Origin: Haemophilus haemolyticus
GTDB lineage: Bacteria > Pseudomonadota > Gammaproteobacteria > Enterobacterales > Pasteurellaceae
Direction of reading: 5' to 3'
Assembly (NCBI RefSeq): GCF_003351405.1
Contig: NZ_CP031240.1
Location: 558,001 to 622,000, forward strand
DNA length: 64,000 nt
The notes beneath the pieces are model-generated. The model searched no databases and was not told the DNA's origin. It saw nothing but the letters and a program-made list of their open reading frames with translations. Made by a program: the position numbers and the translations under genes. Shown here one piece after another: positions 20,373 through 30,089 of this stretch (its first letter is position 1; the number at the start of each line of letters is the position of its first letter).

Positions 20373-22787
20373 ATGGCGAAGAATACCCAACGTACGATGC
20401 CCGTATTGCCATTACGCGATGTCGTCGTTTTCCCTTACATGGTGATGCCACTTTTTGTAGGGCGTGCGAAATCAATTAATGCCCTTGAAGAAGCGATGAA
20501 TGATGATAAACAGCTTCTTTTGGTATCTCAAAAAGAAGCAGATTTGGAAGAACCTACCCCTGAAGATTTATTTGATGTGGGTACCATTGCTAACATTATT
20601 CAGTTACTAAAATTACCTGATGGCACAGTGAAAGTGCTAGTTGAAGGTCAAAATCGCGCGAAAATTAACAGCCTTGAAGATGGCGAAAAGTGCTTTTCCG
20701 CAAAAATTACCCCTATCGAAACCACTTATGGTGATGAAAAAGAGTTAGATGTTGCGAAAAAAGCGATACTTTCCGAATTCGAAAATTATCTCACCTTAAA
20801 TAAAAAAATCCCTGCTGATGTATTAAATGCACTTCATCGCCTTGGTGATGCAGATCGTTTATCAGACACAATGGCTGCTCATTTACCGGTAAGTGTTCGC
20901 CATAAACAAAGCGTCTTGGAACTTGCTAACGTGCAAGACCGCTTAGAATATCTGCTTGGTATGATGGAATCAGAAGCGGACATTCTCCAAGTTGAAAAAC
21001 GTATTCGTGGCCGCGTAAAAAAACAAATGGAGAAAAGCCAACGTAACTATTATCTAAGCGAGCAAATTAAAGCTATTCGCAAAGAAATGGATAGTGGCGA
21101 AAATGAAGACACGATTGATGAAGTTGAACAACTTCGTCAAAAAGTAGAAGCGGCTGGCATGCCTGCGGATGTACGCGACAAAGTGGAAAATGAGTTACAA
21201 AAACTCAAAATGATGTCAGCCATGTCTTCTGAAGCAACCGTTGTGCGTAGCTACATTGAATGGATGATCCAAGTGCCTTGGCATCAACGTTCTAAAGTGA
21301 AAAAAGACATTTCGAAAGCACAACAAGTATTAGATGCCGATCACTATGGTTTAGAACGAGTGAAAGAACGTATTCTTGAATATCTTGCAGTACAAGCTCG
21401 TTTAAACAAAGTGAAAGGGCCAATTCTTTGCTTAGTTGGCCCTCCAGGCGTAGGTAAAACCTCTCTTGGTCAGTCTATTGCCAATGCTACTGGTCGTAAA
21501 TATGTACGTATGGCATTAGGCGGTGTTCGCGATGAGGCGGAAATCCGTGGTCACCGTAAAACCTATATTGGCGCATTGCCAGGCAAATTAATTCAAAAGA
21601 TGGCAAAAGTGGGGGTAAAAAATCCATTATTCTTGCTTGATGAAATCGACAAAATGGCATCCGATATGCGAGGCGATCCAGCCTCAGCATTGCTTGAAGT
21701 ATTAGATCCCGAGCAAAACACCACGTTTAACGATCACTATTTAGAAGTGGATTATGATCTGTCTGATGTGATGTTTGTGGCGACATCAAACTCCATGAAT
21801 ATTCCAGGCCCATTATTGGATCGTATGGAAGTTATTCGTCTTTCTGGTTATACAGAAGATGAAAAACTTAATATCGCAATGCGCCACTTATTAGCGAAAC
21901 AAATTGAACGTAATGGTTTGAAGAAAGGCGAACTTACCGTCGAAGAAAGCGCAATTTTAGATATTATTCGCTATTACACTCGTGAAGCGGGCGTGCGTGG
22001 ATTAGAACGTGAAATTTCAAAAATCTGCCGTAAAGCAGTGAAAAACTTATTGGTAAATCCAAAACTTAAATCTATCACGGTAAATTCAGATAATCTGCAC
22101 GATTATCTTGGTGTCAAACGCTTTGAATTTGGCAAAGCCGATACACAAAACCGCATTGGTGAAGTGACAGGTCTAGCTTGGACAGAAGTGGGCGGTGATT
22201 TACTCACTATTGAAACCGCCTCCGTTGTTGGAAAAGGAAAACTCACATTCACCGGTTCGTTAGGTGATGTGATGAAAGAATCTATCCAAGCGGCCATGAC
22301 GGTTGTGCGTGCTCGTGCGGATAAACTTGGTATTAATTCTGAGTTCCATGAAAAACGTGACATTCACATTCACGTGCCAGATGGTGCAACACCAAAAGAT
22401 GGTCCGAGTGCGGGTATTGCAATGTGTACTGCATTAGTTTCTTGTTTAACAGGTAATCCTGTACGTGCAGATGTAGCCATGACAGGGGAAATCAGTTTAC
22501 GCGGAAAAGTATTACCAATCGGTGGATTAAAAGAAAAACTTCTTGCGGCACATCGTGGCGGAATTAAAACCGTATTAATTCCAAAAGAGAACGTTAAAGA
22601 TCTCGAAGAAATTCCAGAAAACGTAAAACAAAATCTTTCGATTCATGCAGTAGAAACCATTGATGAAGTACTTGGTCTTGCGTTAGAAAATCCGCCTGAA
22701 GGCATTGAATTTGTCAAAGTTGAAGCTAAAGCGGCAAAATCACCACGCCGTAAAGCGACCAGTAAGACAACAAGAGCGGTCAATTAA
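20373..22787 (+). CDS. lon: ATP-dependent protease Lon
   Basis: The 804-residue cytoplasmic protease degrades misfolded and regulatory proteins. Domains run as LAN substrate-binding (about 10-200), coiled-coil helical region, AAA+ module with Walker [10 protein letters not shown] and Walker B LFLLDEID, then the protease domain with the catalytic Ser in [16 protein letters not shown] and Lys in [13 protein letters not shown]. The basic C-terminal tail ([12 protein letters not shown]) is strain-variable. A sigma32-like promoter precedes it. Confidence 0.98.
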   Translation: MAKNTQRTMPVLPLRDVVVFPYMVMPLFVGRAKSINALEEAMNDDKQLLLVSQKEADLEEPTPEDLFDVGTIANIIQLLKLPDGTVKVLVEGQNRAKINSLEDGEKCFSAKITPIETTYGDEKELDVAKKAILSEFENYLTLNKKIPADVLNALHRLGDADRLSDTMAAHLPVSVRHKQSVLELANVQDRLEYLLGMMESEADILQVEKRIRGRVKKQMEKSQRNYYLSEQIKAIRKEMDSGENEDTIDEVEQLRQKVEAAGMPADVRDKVENELQKLKMMSAMSSEATVVRSYIEWMIQVPWHQRSKVKKDISKAQQVLDADHYGLERVKERILEYLAVQARLNKVKGPILCLVGPPGVGKTSLGQSIANATGRKYVRMALGGVRDEAEIRGHRKTYIGALPGKLIQKMAKVGVKNPLFLLDEIDKMASDMRGDPASALLEVLDPEQNTTFNDHYLEVDYDLSDVMFVATSNSMNIPGPLLDRMEVIRLSGYTEDEKLNIAMRHLLAKQIERNGLKKGELTVEESAILDIIRYYTREAGVRGLEREISKICRKAVKNLLVNPKLKSITVNSDNLHDYLGVKRFEFGKADTQNRIGEVTGLAWTEVGGDLLTIETASVVGKGKLTFTGSLGDVMKESIQAAMTVVRARADKLGINSEFHEKRDIHIHVPDGATPKDGPSAGIAMCTALVSCLTGNPVRADVAMTGEISLRGKVLPIGGLKEKLLAAHRGGIKTVLIPKENVKDLEEIPENVKQNLSIHAVETIDEVLGLALENPPEGIEFVKVEAKAAKSPRRKATSKTTRAVN

Positions 22788-22797
22788 TTGAATGTTT

Positions 22798-22826
22798 TAG
22801 GGCTTGTGAAAACAGGCCCTTTTTAT
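22798..22826 (+). terminator. Terminator after lon
   Basis: Imperfect stem AGGGCTTGT / ACAGGCCCT is followed by TTTTTATC, 11 bases past the lon stop. Confidence 0.7.
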
Positions 22827-22921
22827 CAATATTCACAGCGTCAGCTAAGATTTCATATTGACACAACGTTAATTTGTACTTTTTCTAACTATTCTCACAT
22901 TTAAAACTTGTTAATAACGGC

Positions 22922-24073
22922 ATGCTCAAACTTCCTCCACTTTCCCTTTATATACACATTCCTTGGTGCGTTCAAAAATGCCCTTATTGCGATTTTAATT
23001 CGCACGCACAAAAAGGCGATATACCAGAACAAGACTATATTCATCACCTTCTGAAAGATCTGCAGGCCGATTTACAGCGCTTCAAAGATTCTATTCAACA
23101 ACGAAAACTCCATTCAATTTTTATTGGTGGCGGTACGCCAAGTTTGTTCTCGTCAGAAAGCATTGCGTATCTCTTAAAAGAAATAAAAACGCAGATTGAT
23201 TTTGAAGATAATATTGAAATCACATTAGAAGCGAATCCTGGCACGGTAGAAGCTGAACGTTTTAAAGGTTATGTATCCGCAGGCATTACGCGAATTTCTA
23301 TGGGAATTCAAAGTTTCAATGATGATAAATTACAGCGTCTTGGGCGGATTCATAATGCAGCAGAAGCAAAAAGTGCGGTCAATTTAGCGAAAGTTTCTGG
23401 GCTAAAAAGTTTTAATTTGGATTTAATGCACGGTTTGCCAAACCAAACGTTGGAAGAGGCTTTAGATGATCTTCGCCAAGCTATTGAGTTATCTCCTCCT
23501 CATCTTTCTTGGTATCAGCTTACTATTGAGCCAAATACGATGTTTGCTTACCGCCCACCTAAATTACCAGATGATGATGAACTTTGGGATATTTTTGAGC
23601 AAGGCCACCAACTTTTAACCGCAGCAGGATATCAGCAATATGAAACGTCAGCCTATGCAAAAGCAGGTTTTCAATGTAAACATAATTTGAATTATTGGCG
23701 GTTTGGGGATTATTTAGCCATTGGCTGTGGCGCACATGGAAAACTGACCTTCCCTAATGGCGAGATTACCCGCTTTTCTAAAACCAAGCACCCGAAAGGT
23801 TATTTGCGTGGCGAATATCTTTACGAAGAAAAAAACGTGCCAGAAATTGACCGCCCTTTTGAGTTTTTTATGAATCGCTTTCGTTTGTTAGAAGCAGTGC
23901 CCAAACAAGAATTTGAAGATTACACAGGTTTATCTCAAAGTGCGGTGAAAAATCAAATTGATTTTGCCATTCAACAAAACTATATTGTGGAAAACGCTGA
24001 TTCTTGGCAAATCACTGAGCATGGCAAGTTATTTCTCAATGAACTATTGGAATTATTTTTAACGGAATCGTAG
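22922..24073 (+). CDS. hemW: Radical SAM haem chaperone HemW (formerly HemN-like YggW)
   Basis: The 383-residue radical SAM protein has the cluster motif CVQKCPYCDF (CxxxCxxC) in the N-terminal 25 residues and GGGTPSLF shortly after. It lacks the N-terminal extension and the additional cysteine of true coproporphyrinogen dehydrogenase HemN, so it is better called HemW, which handles haem insertion into respiratory enzymes. Many genomes mis-annotate it as oxygen-independent coproporphyrinogen oxidase. Confidence 0.9.
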   Translation: MLKLPPLSLYIHIPWCVQKCPYCDFNSHAQKGDIPEQDYIHHLLKDLQADLQRFKDSIQQRKLHSIFIGGGTPSLFSSESIAYLLKEIKTQIDFEDNIEITLEANPGTVEAERFKGYVSAGITRISMGIQSFNDDKLQRLGRIHNAAEAKSAVNLAKVSGLKSFNLDLMHGLPNQTLEEALDDLRQAIELSPPHLSWYQLTIEPNTMFAYRPPKLPDDDELWDIFEQGHQLLTAAGYQQYETSAYAKAGFQCKHNLNYWRFGDYLAIGCGAHGKLTFPNGEITRFSKTKHPKGYLRGEYLYEEKNVPEIDRPFEFFMNRFRLLEAVPKQEFEDYTGLSQSAVKNQIDFAIQQNYIVENADSWQITEHGKLFLNELLELFLTES

Positions 24074-24175
24074 CTCATCCGTTAAACCTCTCATTGCTGA
24101 AAAATTACACTTGTTTATTAAATACTCTCGTAATAAAGTAACTCAATCGTTTACTTATTAGAATAAGGAAAAGAA

Positions 24176-24835
24176 ATGAATCAATTAGAAATGAAAAAAC
24201 TCGCCGCACAAGCCGCATTACAATATGTAAAAGCCGACACAATTGTTGGCGTGGGAAGCGGCTCCACGGTGAACTGCTTTATTGAGGCTTTAGGTACAAT
24301 CAAAGATAAAATTCAAGGCGCAGTTGCGGCTTCAAAAGCATCAGAAGAATTATTACGTAAACAAGGTATCGAAGTATTTAATGCAAATGATGTCTCTAGC
24401 TTAGATATTTATGTGGATGGTGCAGATGAAATCAATCCACAAAAAATGATGATTAAAGGCGGCGGCGCAGCGCTCACTCGTGAAAAAATCGTCGCTGCAT
24501 TAGCGAAAAAATTTATTTGTATTGTGGATTCGAGTAAACAAGTGGATGTGTTAGGTTCTACCTTCCCATTACCAGTTGAAGTTATTCCAATGGCTCGTTC
24601 ACAAGTAAGCAGAAAATTAGCCGCACTTGGTGGCGCACCTGAATATCGTGAAGGCGTGGTTACAGATAACGGTAATGTAATTTTAGATGTGCACAACTTC
24701 AGTATTTTAAATCCAGTTGAAATGGAAAAAGAATTAAACAACGTTGCGGGTGTTGTCACTAACGGGATATTCGCATTGCGTGGCGCAGATGTTGTGATCG
24801 TCGGTACGCCTGAAGGCGCCAAAATTATTGACTAA
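24176..24835 (+). CDS. rpiA: Ribose-5-phosphate isomerase A
   Basis: RpiA interconverts ribulose 5-phosphate and ribose 5-phosphate in the pentose phosphate pathway. The 219-residue protein has [14 protein letters not shown], the catalytic DGADEIN (about residues 81-87), [12 protein letters not shown] and the C-terminal VGTPEGAK. A strong ATAAGGAAA ribosome-binding site precedes the ATG. serA follows 29 bases later, probably in the same transcript. Confidence 0.97.
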   Translation: MNQLEMKKLAAQAALQYVKADTIVGVGSGSTVNCFIEALGTIKDKIQGAVAASKASEELLRKQGIEVFNANDVSSLDIYVDGADEINPQKMMIKGGGAALTREKIVAALAKKFICIVDSSKQVDVLGSTFPLPVEVIPMARSQVSRKLAALGGAPEYREGVVTDNGNVILDVHNFSILNPVEMEKELNNVAGVVTNGIFALRGADVVIVGTPEGAKIID

Positions 24836-24864
24836 TTCATAATAAAAATCATAAGGAAGTAAAC

Positions 24865-26097
24865 ATGACAAACAAAGTTTCACTCGACAAATCAAAAATC
24901 AAATTCGTATTGTTTGAAGGTGTGCATCAAAGCGCACTTGATACGCTCCACGCGGCAGGCTATAGCAATATTGATTACTATAAAAAAGCACTAGATGGCG
25001 ATGAATTAAAAGAAGCCATTAAAGATGCACACTTTATCGGCTTGCGTTCTCGCACCCATTTAACGGCAGAAATGATTGAAGCCGCACCCAAATTAATCGC
25101 AGTGGGATGTTTCTGTATTGGCACCAACCAAGTGGATCTAAATGCGGCAAAAGCGCGTGGAATTCCTGTATTTAATGCCCCATTCTCAAACACTCGTTCC
25201 GTCGCAGAACTTGTATTAGGCGAGATTTTATTACTTATGCGCAATGTGCCACAGGCTAATTCCGAAGTACATCGTGGCGTCTGGAATAAATCAGCGACTG
25301 GATCTCATGAAGTGCGGGGTAAAAAACTTGGAATTATTGGTTACGGCCACATTGGTTCACAATTAAGTATTATTGCGGAATCATTAGGTATGGATGTACA
25401 TTTCTACGATATCGAAAATAAACTTCCGCTCGGTAATGCCAAACAGGTTCGTAGCCTTGAAGAATTACTCAGTTCTTGCGATGTGGTTTCATTACATGTG
25501 CCAGAGTTACCATCTACCAAAAACTTAATGAACGCTGAGCGTATCGCACAATTAAAACAAGGTGCAATTTTGATCAATGCTGCGCGTGGCACAGTGGTAG
25601 ATATTGATGCGCTCGCTCAAGCCTTAAAAGACGGTAAAATTCACGGCGCTGCCATTGATGTATTCCCAATTGAACCTGCGTCAATTAATGAAGAATTTGT
25701 CTCACCGTTACGCGAATTTGATAATGTGATTTTGACACCACATATCGGTGGTTCAACAGCAGAAGCACAGGAAAATATCGGTTTTGAAGTAGCAGGCAAA
25801 TTTGTCAAATATTCAGACAATGGTTCAACGCTTTCTTCCGTCAACTTCCCAGAAGTATCTTTACCTGAACATGAAGGAACAAAACGCTTGTTGCATATTC
25901 ACGAAAATCGTCCTGGTATATTGAACAAACTGAACCAAATTTTCGTCGGAGCCAACCTCAATATTGCAGCGCAATATTTACAAACTGACCCAAAAATTGG
26001 TTATGTTGTCGTTGATGTAGAAACGAATGATGCATCGCCATTACTGACGAAATTGAAGGAAATAGATGGCACAATTCGTGCGCGTGTACTGTACTAA
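24865..26097 (+). CDS. serA: D-3-phosphoglycerate dehydrogenase
   Basis: SerA catalyses the first step of serine synthesis. The 410-residue enzyme has the substrate-binding segment, the NAD-binding GKKLGIIGYGHIGSQL, the catalytic Arg/Glu/His region (NAARGTVVD, EPAS, LTPHIGGST) and a C-terminal ACT domain (about 335-410: HENRPGILNKLNQIF) that binds serine for feedback inhibition. The ATAAGGAAG ribosome-binding site is strong. rpiA and serA are adjacent as in enterobacteria. Confidence 0.97.
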   Translation: MTNKVSLDKSKIKFVLFEGVHQSALDTLHAAGYSNIDYYKKALDGDELKEAIKDAHFIGLRSRTHLTAEMIEAAPKLIAVGCFCIGTNQVDLNAAKARGIPVFNAPFSNTRSVAELVLGEILLLMRNVPQANSEVHRGVWNKSATGSHEVRGKKLGIIGYGHIGSQLSIIAESLGMDVHFYDIENKLPLGNAKQVRSLEELLSSCDVVSLHVPELPSTKNLMNAERIAQLKQGAILINAARGTVVDIDALAQALKDGKIHGAAIDVFPIEPASINEEFVSPLREFDNVILTPHIGGSTAEAQENIGFEVAGKFVKYSDNGSTLSSVNFPEVSLPEHEGTKRLLHIHENRPGILNKLNQIFVGANLNIAAQYLQTDPKIGYVVVDVETNDASPLLTKLKEIDGTIRARVLY

Positions 26098-26104
26098 ATA
26101 GAAA

Positions 26105-26134
26105 AAAGATCAGGTTAATGCCTGATCTTTTTTG
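26105..26134 (+). terminator. Terminator after serA
   Basis: Perfect stem AGATCAGG / CCTGATCT with a six-base loop is followed by TTTTTT. The convergent ygfZ ends just beyond it. Confidence 0.88.
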
Positions 26135-26139
26135 CTTTA

Positions 26140-26982
26140 TTATTCAGTAATCGAATAAGGTAATTGCACTCGCTCTAACAATATTTCACTATTCGGCAAT
26201 CTAAATTGTTGTTCCGAATCAATGTCGTTATTCATCACAACTTGCAACCATAAAACACCGTCTAAATTGACCGCACTTGTAATCGTTCCTGTTTTTCGCC
26301 AATTTGATTCAATCTGCATTTCAATTTCACTACCAATTTCCACTTCCTGCTGGGTTTGTGCTTTAAAGACAAACATTGCGCGTTTATTTGCACCACGATA
26401 TTTCGCACGAGCCACGGTTTCTTGTCCAATATAACAACCTTTGGTAAAAGAAATTGCTTGCTCAATAGCCTGTAAATTTAACGCTTGTGGGATAAATTCA
26501 TTTTGCGTTTGTGGGCTTAAATTTGGCAATCCCGATTGAATATCGGCTACATCCCAAATTTTTTCATCGCCACTAAAATTCACTGGCAATTCGGTTTCAT
26601 TCAATAAAATTGAACGTTGTCCATCAATTTCCAAGGAAAAGTGCGGTGTAATTTTTCCACATTTTTCACCTATCACGCCAATAATTTGCCAATCACGTAA
26701 ATCAAAACTCACTTTTGAAAACACCGCATATTTTTTCAAGGCATCTAGACCACTTGGCAATAGATCTTTCTTAATAAGCAAAAAGAATTGTTCACTACTC
26801 ACTTTAAATAAACGATAAATTGCATTCATTTTGCCTTTCGGATCACAATGAGCCGTAAGTGTCATTGCGCCACTTGCTAATCGCACAACATCCGTGGTTA
26901 ACTGCCCTTGCAAATATTTTTCTGCATCCGCACCATGTGCCTCAATCAGTTGATATTGAGTAAGAGAAATAAATTGAGACAT
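26140..26982 (-). CDS. ygfZ: tRNA-modifying / iron-sulfur repair protein YgfZ
   Basis: The 280-residue protein belongs to the folate-binding GcvT-like family that supports Fe-S cluster enzymes such as MiaB. The diagnostic KGCYIGQE motif is near residue 180, and the N-terminus has AHGADAEKYLQGQLTTDV. It is somewhat shorter than E. coli YgfZ (326). It is preceded by yicC on the same strand (gap nine bases), suggesting cotranscription. Confidence 0.93.
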   Translation of the reverse strand: MSQFISLTQYQLIEAHGADAEKYLQGQLTTDVVRLASGAMTLTAHCDPKGKMNAIYRLFKVSSEQFFLLIKKDLLPSGLDALKKYAVFSKVSFDLRDWQIIGVIGEKCGKITPHFSLEIDGQRSILLNETELPVNFSGDEKIWDVADIQSGLPNLSPQTQNEFIPQALNLQAIEQAISFTKGCYIGQETVARAKYRGANKRAMFVFKAQTQQEVEIGSEIEMQIESNWRKTGTITSAVNLDGVLWLQVVMNNDIDSEQQFRLPNSEILLERVQLPYSITE

Positions 26983-26991
26983 TCTGCTTTC

Positions 26992-27855
26992 CTATTCTAA
27001 ATTCTGAATTTGCTCACGCATTTGTTCGATAAGCACTTTCAGCTCAACTGCAGAAGCCGTGATATCCGCATTAATGGATTTGGACGCAAGGGTATTGGAT
27101 TCACGATTCAATTCTTGCATCATAAAATCTAATTTACGACCAACCGCACCGCCTTTTTTCAAAATATTCGTGGTTTCTTTCACGTGCATTTGTAAACGAT
27201 CGAGCTCTTCCGCCACATCAACGCGTTGAGCCAATAAAATCATTTCTTGTTCCACACGTTGAGGATCAAGATTAACTTGAGCATCTTCAAAACGCTGCAA
27301 TAAGCGCTCACGTTGCCATTGTAAAACTGCCGGCATTTGTGACCGCACTTTATCCGCTTCCACGACAATAGCATCCAAGCGTTGTTGAATAATATCGTTC
27401 AGTTTTTCACCTTCACGACCACGCATTGCAATAAAATCTGTCAGTAAATCATCAAAGGCTGTCAACAAATCTTGACTAATCGTATCTAAGTCTTGCTCTT
27501 GCGCTTCCACCACACCAGGGTAACGCAACACGTCCGTCAAATTAATTTCACCTTCTCCAGCTTGAGTTTTAATCCATTGCAAAGATTGAATCACTTGATT
27601 CGCAAGCTCTTTATTTAAATTCAATTCTGCATTTGTTCGTTTTTTTGTTTCAATGCGCAAAGAGCATTCAATTTTACCGCGAGTGAGATTTTGACGAAGT
27701 TTCTCACGCAACGTGTTTTCTAATCCGCGAAATTGCTCGGGTAAACGGAAAAAGTTTTCTAAATAACGTTGGTTAACGGAACGAATTTCCCATACCGCAT
27801 CGCCCCAATCTTTTTTCACTTCAAGGCGTGCAAAGGCGGTCATACTGTAAATCAT
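26992..27855 (-). CDS. yicC: YicC family endoribonuclease
   Basis: The 287-residue protein has the YicC N-terminal signature MTAFARLEVKKDWGDAVWEIRSVNQRYL-type start (IYSMTAFAR, EIRSVNQRYLE) and the C-terminal DUF1732 block with KKGGAVGRKLDFMMQELNRESNTLASKS. Recent literature describes YicC as an endoribonuclease that can act on small RNAs. It is divergent from tyrP; ygfZ follows closely. Confidence 0.93.
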   Translation of the reverse strand: MIYSMTAFARLEVKKDWGDAVWEIRSVNQRYLENFFRLPEQFRGLENTLREKLRQNLTRGKIECSLRIETKKRTNAELNLNKELANQVIQSLQWIKTQAGEGEINLTDVLRYPGVVEAQEQDLDTISQDLLTAFDDLLTDFIAMRGREGEKLNDIIQQRLDAIVVEADKVRSQMPAVLQWQRERLLQRFEDAQVNLDPQRVEQEMILLAQRVDVAEELDRLQMHVKETTNILKKGGAVGRKLDFMMQELNRESNTLASKSINADITASAVELKVLIEQMREQIQNLE

Positions 27856-27962
27856 AAGCTCTCCTATGTTGTCTTAGTTGATTCGCTAAGTATTGTAACG
27901 AGATGAACACAGAAAGGGAAAAGAAAAGTGCGGTAAATAATAAAGATATTTTGTATTCTGTT

Positions 27963-28013
27963 ATTTACAGTTTGTAAATATTAAAATAATATCAGTGTAA
28001 ATTTTAAATTACA
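27963..28013 (+). promoter_or_regulatory. Candidate TyrR boxes upstream of tyrP
   Basis: TGTAAATTTTAAATTACA (27996-28013) matches the TyrR box TGTAAA-N6-TTTACA in 11 of 12 fixed positions. A second palindrome, ATTTACAGTTTGTAAAT (27963-27979), has the same half-sites inverted. Both sit in the 67 bases upstream of the tyrP ATG, where TyrR is known to act in enterobacteria. Confidence 0.5.
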
Positions 28014-28029
28014 ACATAAGGAAGCAAAC

Positions 28030-29232
28030 ATGAACAAAACTGTAGGCAGCACACTTCTCATTGCCGGTACGATGATTGGTGCGGGAATGCTGGCTATGCC
28101 ACTCACTTCCGCCGGTATCGGATTCGGCTTTACTTTAGTCTTATTATTAGGGCTTTGGGCATTATTAACTTTTAGCGCACTTTTATTCGTTGAACTCTAT
28201 CAAACTGCAGAAAGTGATGCAGGTATCGGTACACTCGCTGAACAATATTTTGGTAAAGCAGGACGCATTATTGCCACAGCCGTACTAATTATTTTCTTAT
28301 ACGCATTAATTGCCGCTTATATCAGCGGTGGCGGTTCACTACTAAAAGATTTATTACCAGAAAGTTTTGGCGATAAAGTTAGCATCTTATTATTTACCGT
28401 GATTTTTGGTTCATTTATTGTCATCGGCACACATAGCGTAGATAAAATTAATCGCGTGTTATTTTTTGTGATGCTTGCAGCCTTTGCCGTGGTGTTAAGC
28501 TTAATGTTGCCAGAAATCAAATTTGATAACTTAATGGCGACGCCAATTGATAATGCTTTAATTATCTCTGCAAGCCCTGTATTTTTCACGGCATTTGGTT
28601 TCCACGGTTCCATTCCAAGTTTAAATAAATACTTAGGTGGCAACGTAAAAGCATTACGTATTTCTATTTTAGCGGGTTCAGCAATTACCCTTTGCGCTTA
28701 TATTTTATGGCAAATGTCGACTCACGGCTTGCTCACACAAAATGACTTCTTACAAATTTTAAAAGAAGATGCCACCTTAAATGGCTTGGTAAAAGCAACG
28801 CTTGCTATCACTGGCAGTAACATGATCGCAGGTGCGGTAAAATTATTCTCAACTTTGGCGCTGGTTACTTCTTTCTTGGGCGTAGGGCTTGGATTGTTGG
28901 AATGTATCGAAGATTTATTAAAACGATCTTTTAATATTTCTGCAGGGCGTATCTCACTTGGCTTAATGACGTTCATTCCACCACTCGTCTTTGCGCTCTT
29001 CTATCCTGAAGGTTTTATTTTAGCGCTAGGCTACGCAGGTCAAATGTTTGCATTCTATGCCGTAGTATTGCCAGTTAGCCTCGTTTGGAAAGCTCGTCGA
29101 ACTCACACCAATTTGCCATACAAAGTATGGGGAGGAAATATGACTTTAATTATCGTATTGGTATTAGGCGTAATCATTACATCCATTCCATTTGCGATTC
29201 GTGCGGGTTACTTGCCATTTGTCGTGGGTTAA
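28030..29232 (+). CDS. tyrP: Tyrosine/aromatic amino-acid permease TyrP
   Basis: The 400-residue inner-membrane protein has about 11 hydrophobic segments and the aromatic amino-acid/H+ symporter signature GTMIGAGMLAMPLTSAGIGF at its N-terminus. From memory, H. influenzae Rd has two tyrP paralogues, and the second could be elsewhere in this genome. TyrR-like boxes lie upstream and an ATAAGGAAG ribosome-binding site precedes the ATG. It is the last core gene before the accessory island. Confidence 0.92.
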   Translation: MNKTVGSTLLIAGTMIGAGMLAMPLTSAGIGFGFTLVLLLGLWALLTFSALLFVELYQTAESDAGIGTLAEQYFGKAGRIIATAVLIIFLYALIAAYISGGGSLLKDLLPESFGDKVSILLFTVIFGSFIVIGTHSVDKINRVLFFVMLAAFAVVLSLMLPEIKFDNLMATPIDNALIISASPVFFTAFGFHGSIPSLNKYLGGNVKALRISILAGSAITLCAYILWQMSTHGLLTQNDFLQILKEDATLNGLVKATLAITGSNMIAGAVKLFSTLALVTSFLGVGLGLLECIEDLLKRSFNISAGRISLGLMTFIPPLVFALFYPEGFILALGYAGQMFAFYAVVLPVSLVWKARRTHTNLPYKVWGGNMTLIIVLVLGVIITSIPFAIRAGYLPFVVG

Positions 29233-29262
29233 TAATATAAATATCAAAAAACATCATTCAAT

Positions 29263-29334
29263 TAATCTGTACTCCAACAGTTAGACTAAATAAATAAATA
29301 ACTAACTAACTAATTAAGGTACAGATTTTTTATA
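29263..29334 (+). terminator. tyrP terminator, left copy of a repeat bracketing the accessory island
   Basis: Arms ATCTGTAC and GTACAGAT enclose a ~50-base AT-rich loop and are followed by TTTTTTATAAT. The loop contains GACTAAATAA and a tetranucleotide-like tract (TAAA and TAAC units, about three each). The 34536-34590 element is the same sequence with a shorter loop. The 29233-29547 stretch holds no gene; beyond this element it is plain AT-rich DNA. Confidence 0.65.
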
Positions 29335-29547
29335 ATCTTGGGCTGAAAAGAAAAATGTTTTTATGACAAGGAATTTGAATCAATAGACGAGATTATCGAA
29401 TCTTTATATTAGCTATTAAAACGAAGAATAAATCAAATTAAAAATACAATATTCAAAAGAGGGCTTCAGATTATAATCTAAACTTATTAAGCCAACTCAC
29501 ATATCAAATTGTACTATAAGCTGTTGCTTGCCCTTATGAAACCTAAT

Positions 29548-29958
29548 TTATTGATTTTCTTTTAATTTTCTTAATAACGCAATTTCTCTTTCTAACCCAT
29601 TTATAATTTTATCTTTTTGTGCTAATAATTCATCTTTATGGCTTAATATTAATTGTAATTGTTGAATGGTTTTTTCTAAATTTTCATTTCCAATTGCAAA
29701 CAAAAAATTATTTGAGTTGCTTGATTCAGTTACAGTATTATTAAAATAAACTTTCTCAGTTTCCCCCATAGAGAGCAACTCACAAATATCCATATCAAAT
29801 ACTTCAGATATTTGTTCTAAACGAGATAGATTTGAACGCACTTCACCTCGCTCAATTTTCCCATAACCTGTTACCGACATCCCTAATTTATCCGCCATAT
29901 TTTCTTGCGATAACTGGTATTGTTCGCGTAACTGGCGGATTTTTTCATTAATTTTCAT
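29548..29958 (-). CDS. XRE-family transcriptional regulator
   Basis: The 136-residue protein has an N-terminal Cro/CI helix-turn-helix (about residues 3-62: IRQLREQYQLSQENMADKLG, then GYGKIERGEV) and a C-terminal predicted coiled coil (about 95-135: IQQLQLILSHKDELLAQKD, EREIALLRKL) suited to dimerisation. It is divergent from the surface lipoprotein gene, with palindromic AGGTAA/TTACCT sites between them. The same operator precedes the Slam gene, so it probably regulates both. It does not look like a prophage repressor with a peptidase domain. Confidence 0.88.
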   Translation of the reverse strand: MKINEKIRQLREQYQLSQENMADKLGMSVTGYGKIERGEVRSNLSRLEQISEVFDMDICELLSMGETEKVYFNNTVTESSNSNNFLFAIGNENLEKTIQQLQLILSHKDELLAQKDKIINGLEREIALLRKLKENQ

Positions 29959-29972
29959 ACATTGCCCTCTAA

Positions 29973-29999
29973 AGGTAAACCGTTACCTTAATTAGGTAA
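29973..29999. promoter_or_regulatory. Overlapping palindromic operators of the XRE regulator
   Basis: AGGTAAACCGTTACCT (29973-29988) and TTACCTTAATTAGGTAA (29983-29999) share a TTACCT half-site. They lie 15 bases upstream of the XRE start and just upstream of the lipoprotein promoter, placing them for autoregulation and control of the lipoprotein. The second form (TTACCT-N5-AGGTAA) recurs at 32988. Confidence 0.65.
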
Positions 30000-30020
30000 C
30001 TAGCTGTAACTGTTGGTTTA

Positions 30021-30048
30021 TTGTACATAATTTTTGCCAAATTATAAT
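30021..30048 (+). promoter_or_regulatory. Predicted sigma70 promoter of the surface lipoprotein gene
   Basis: TTGTAC (30021-30026), a 16-base spacer and a consensus TATAAT (30043-30048) precede the lipoprotein ATG by about 40 bases. A GAGG ribosome-binding site lies near 30080. Confidence 0.55.
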
Positions 30049-30089
30049 GGTTTTGGATTTTTTCTCCTACTTTTATTTATTGAGGCTCT

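Noticed and set aside
20373..22787. Long open frames on the reverse strand inside lon, dnaE and norB
   Set aside because: They lack ribosome-binding sites and recognisable domains and are explained by codon use of the genuine genes.
29548..29958. Prophage repressor, implying a prophage here
   Set aside because: No integrase, structural or lysis genes are nearby, and the regulator's sites recur at a Slam promoter, fitting a local regulator.
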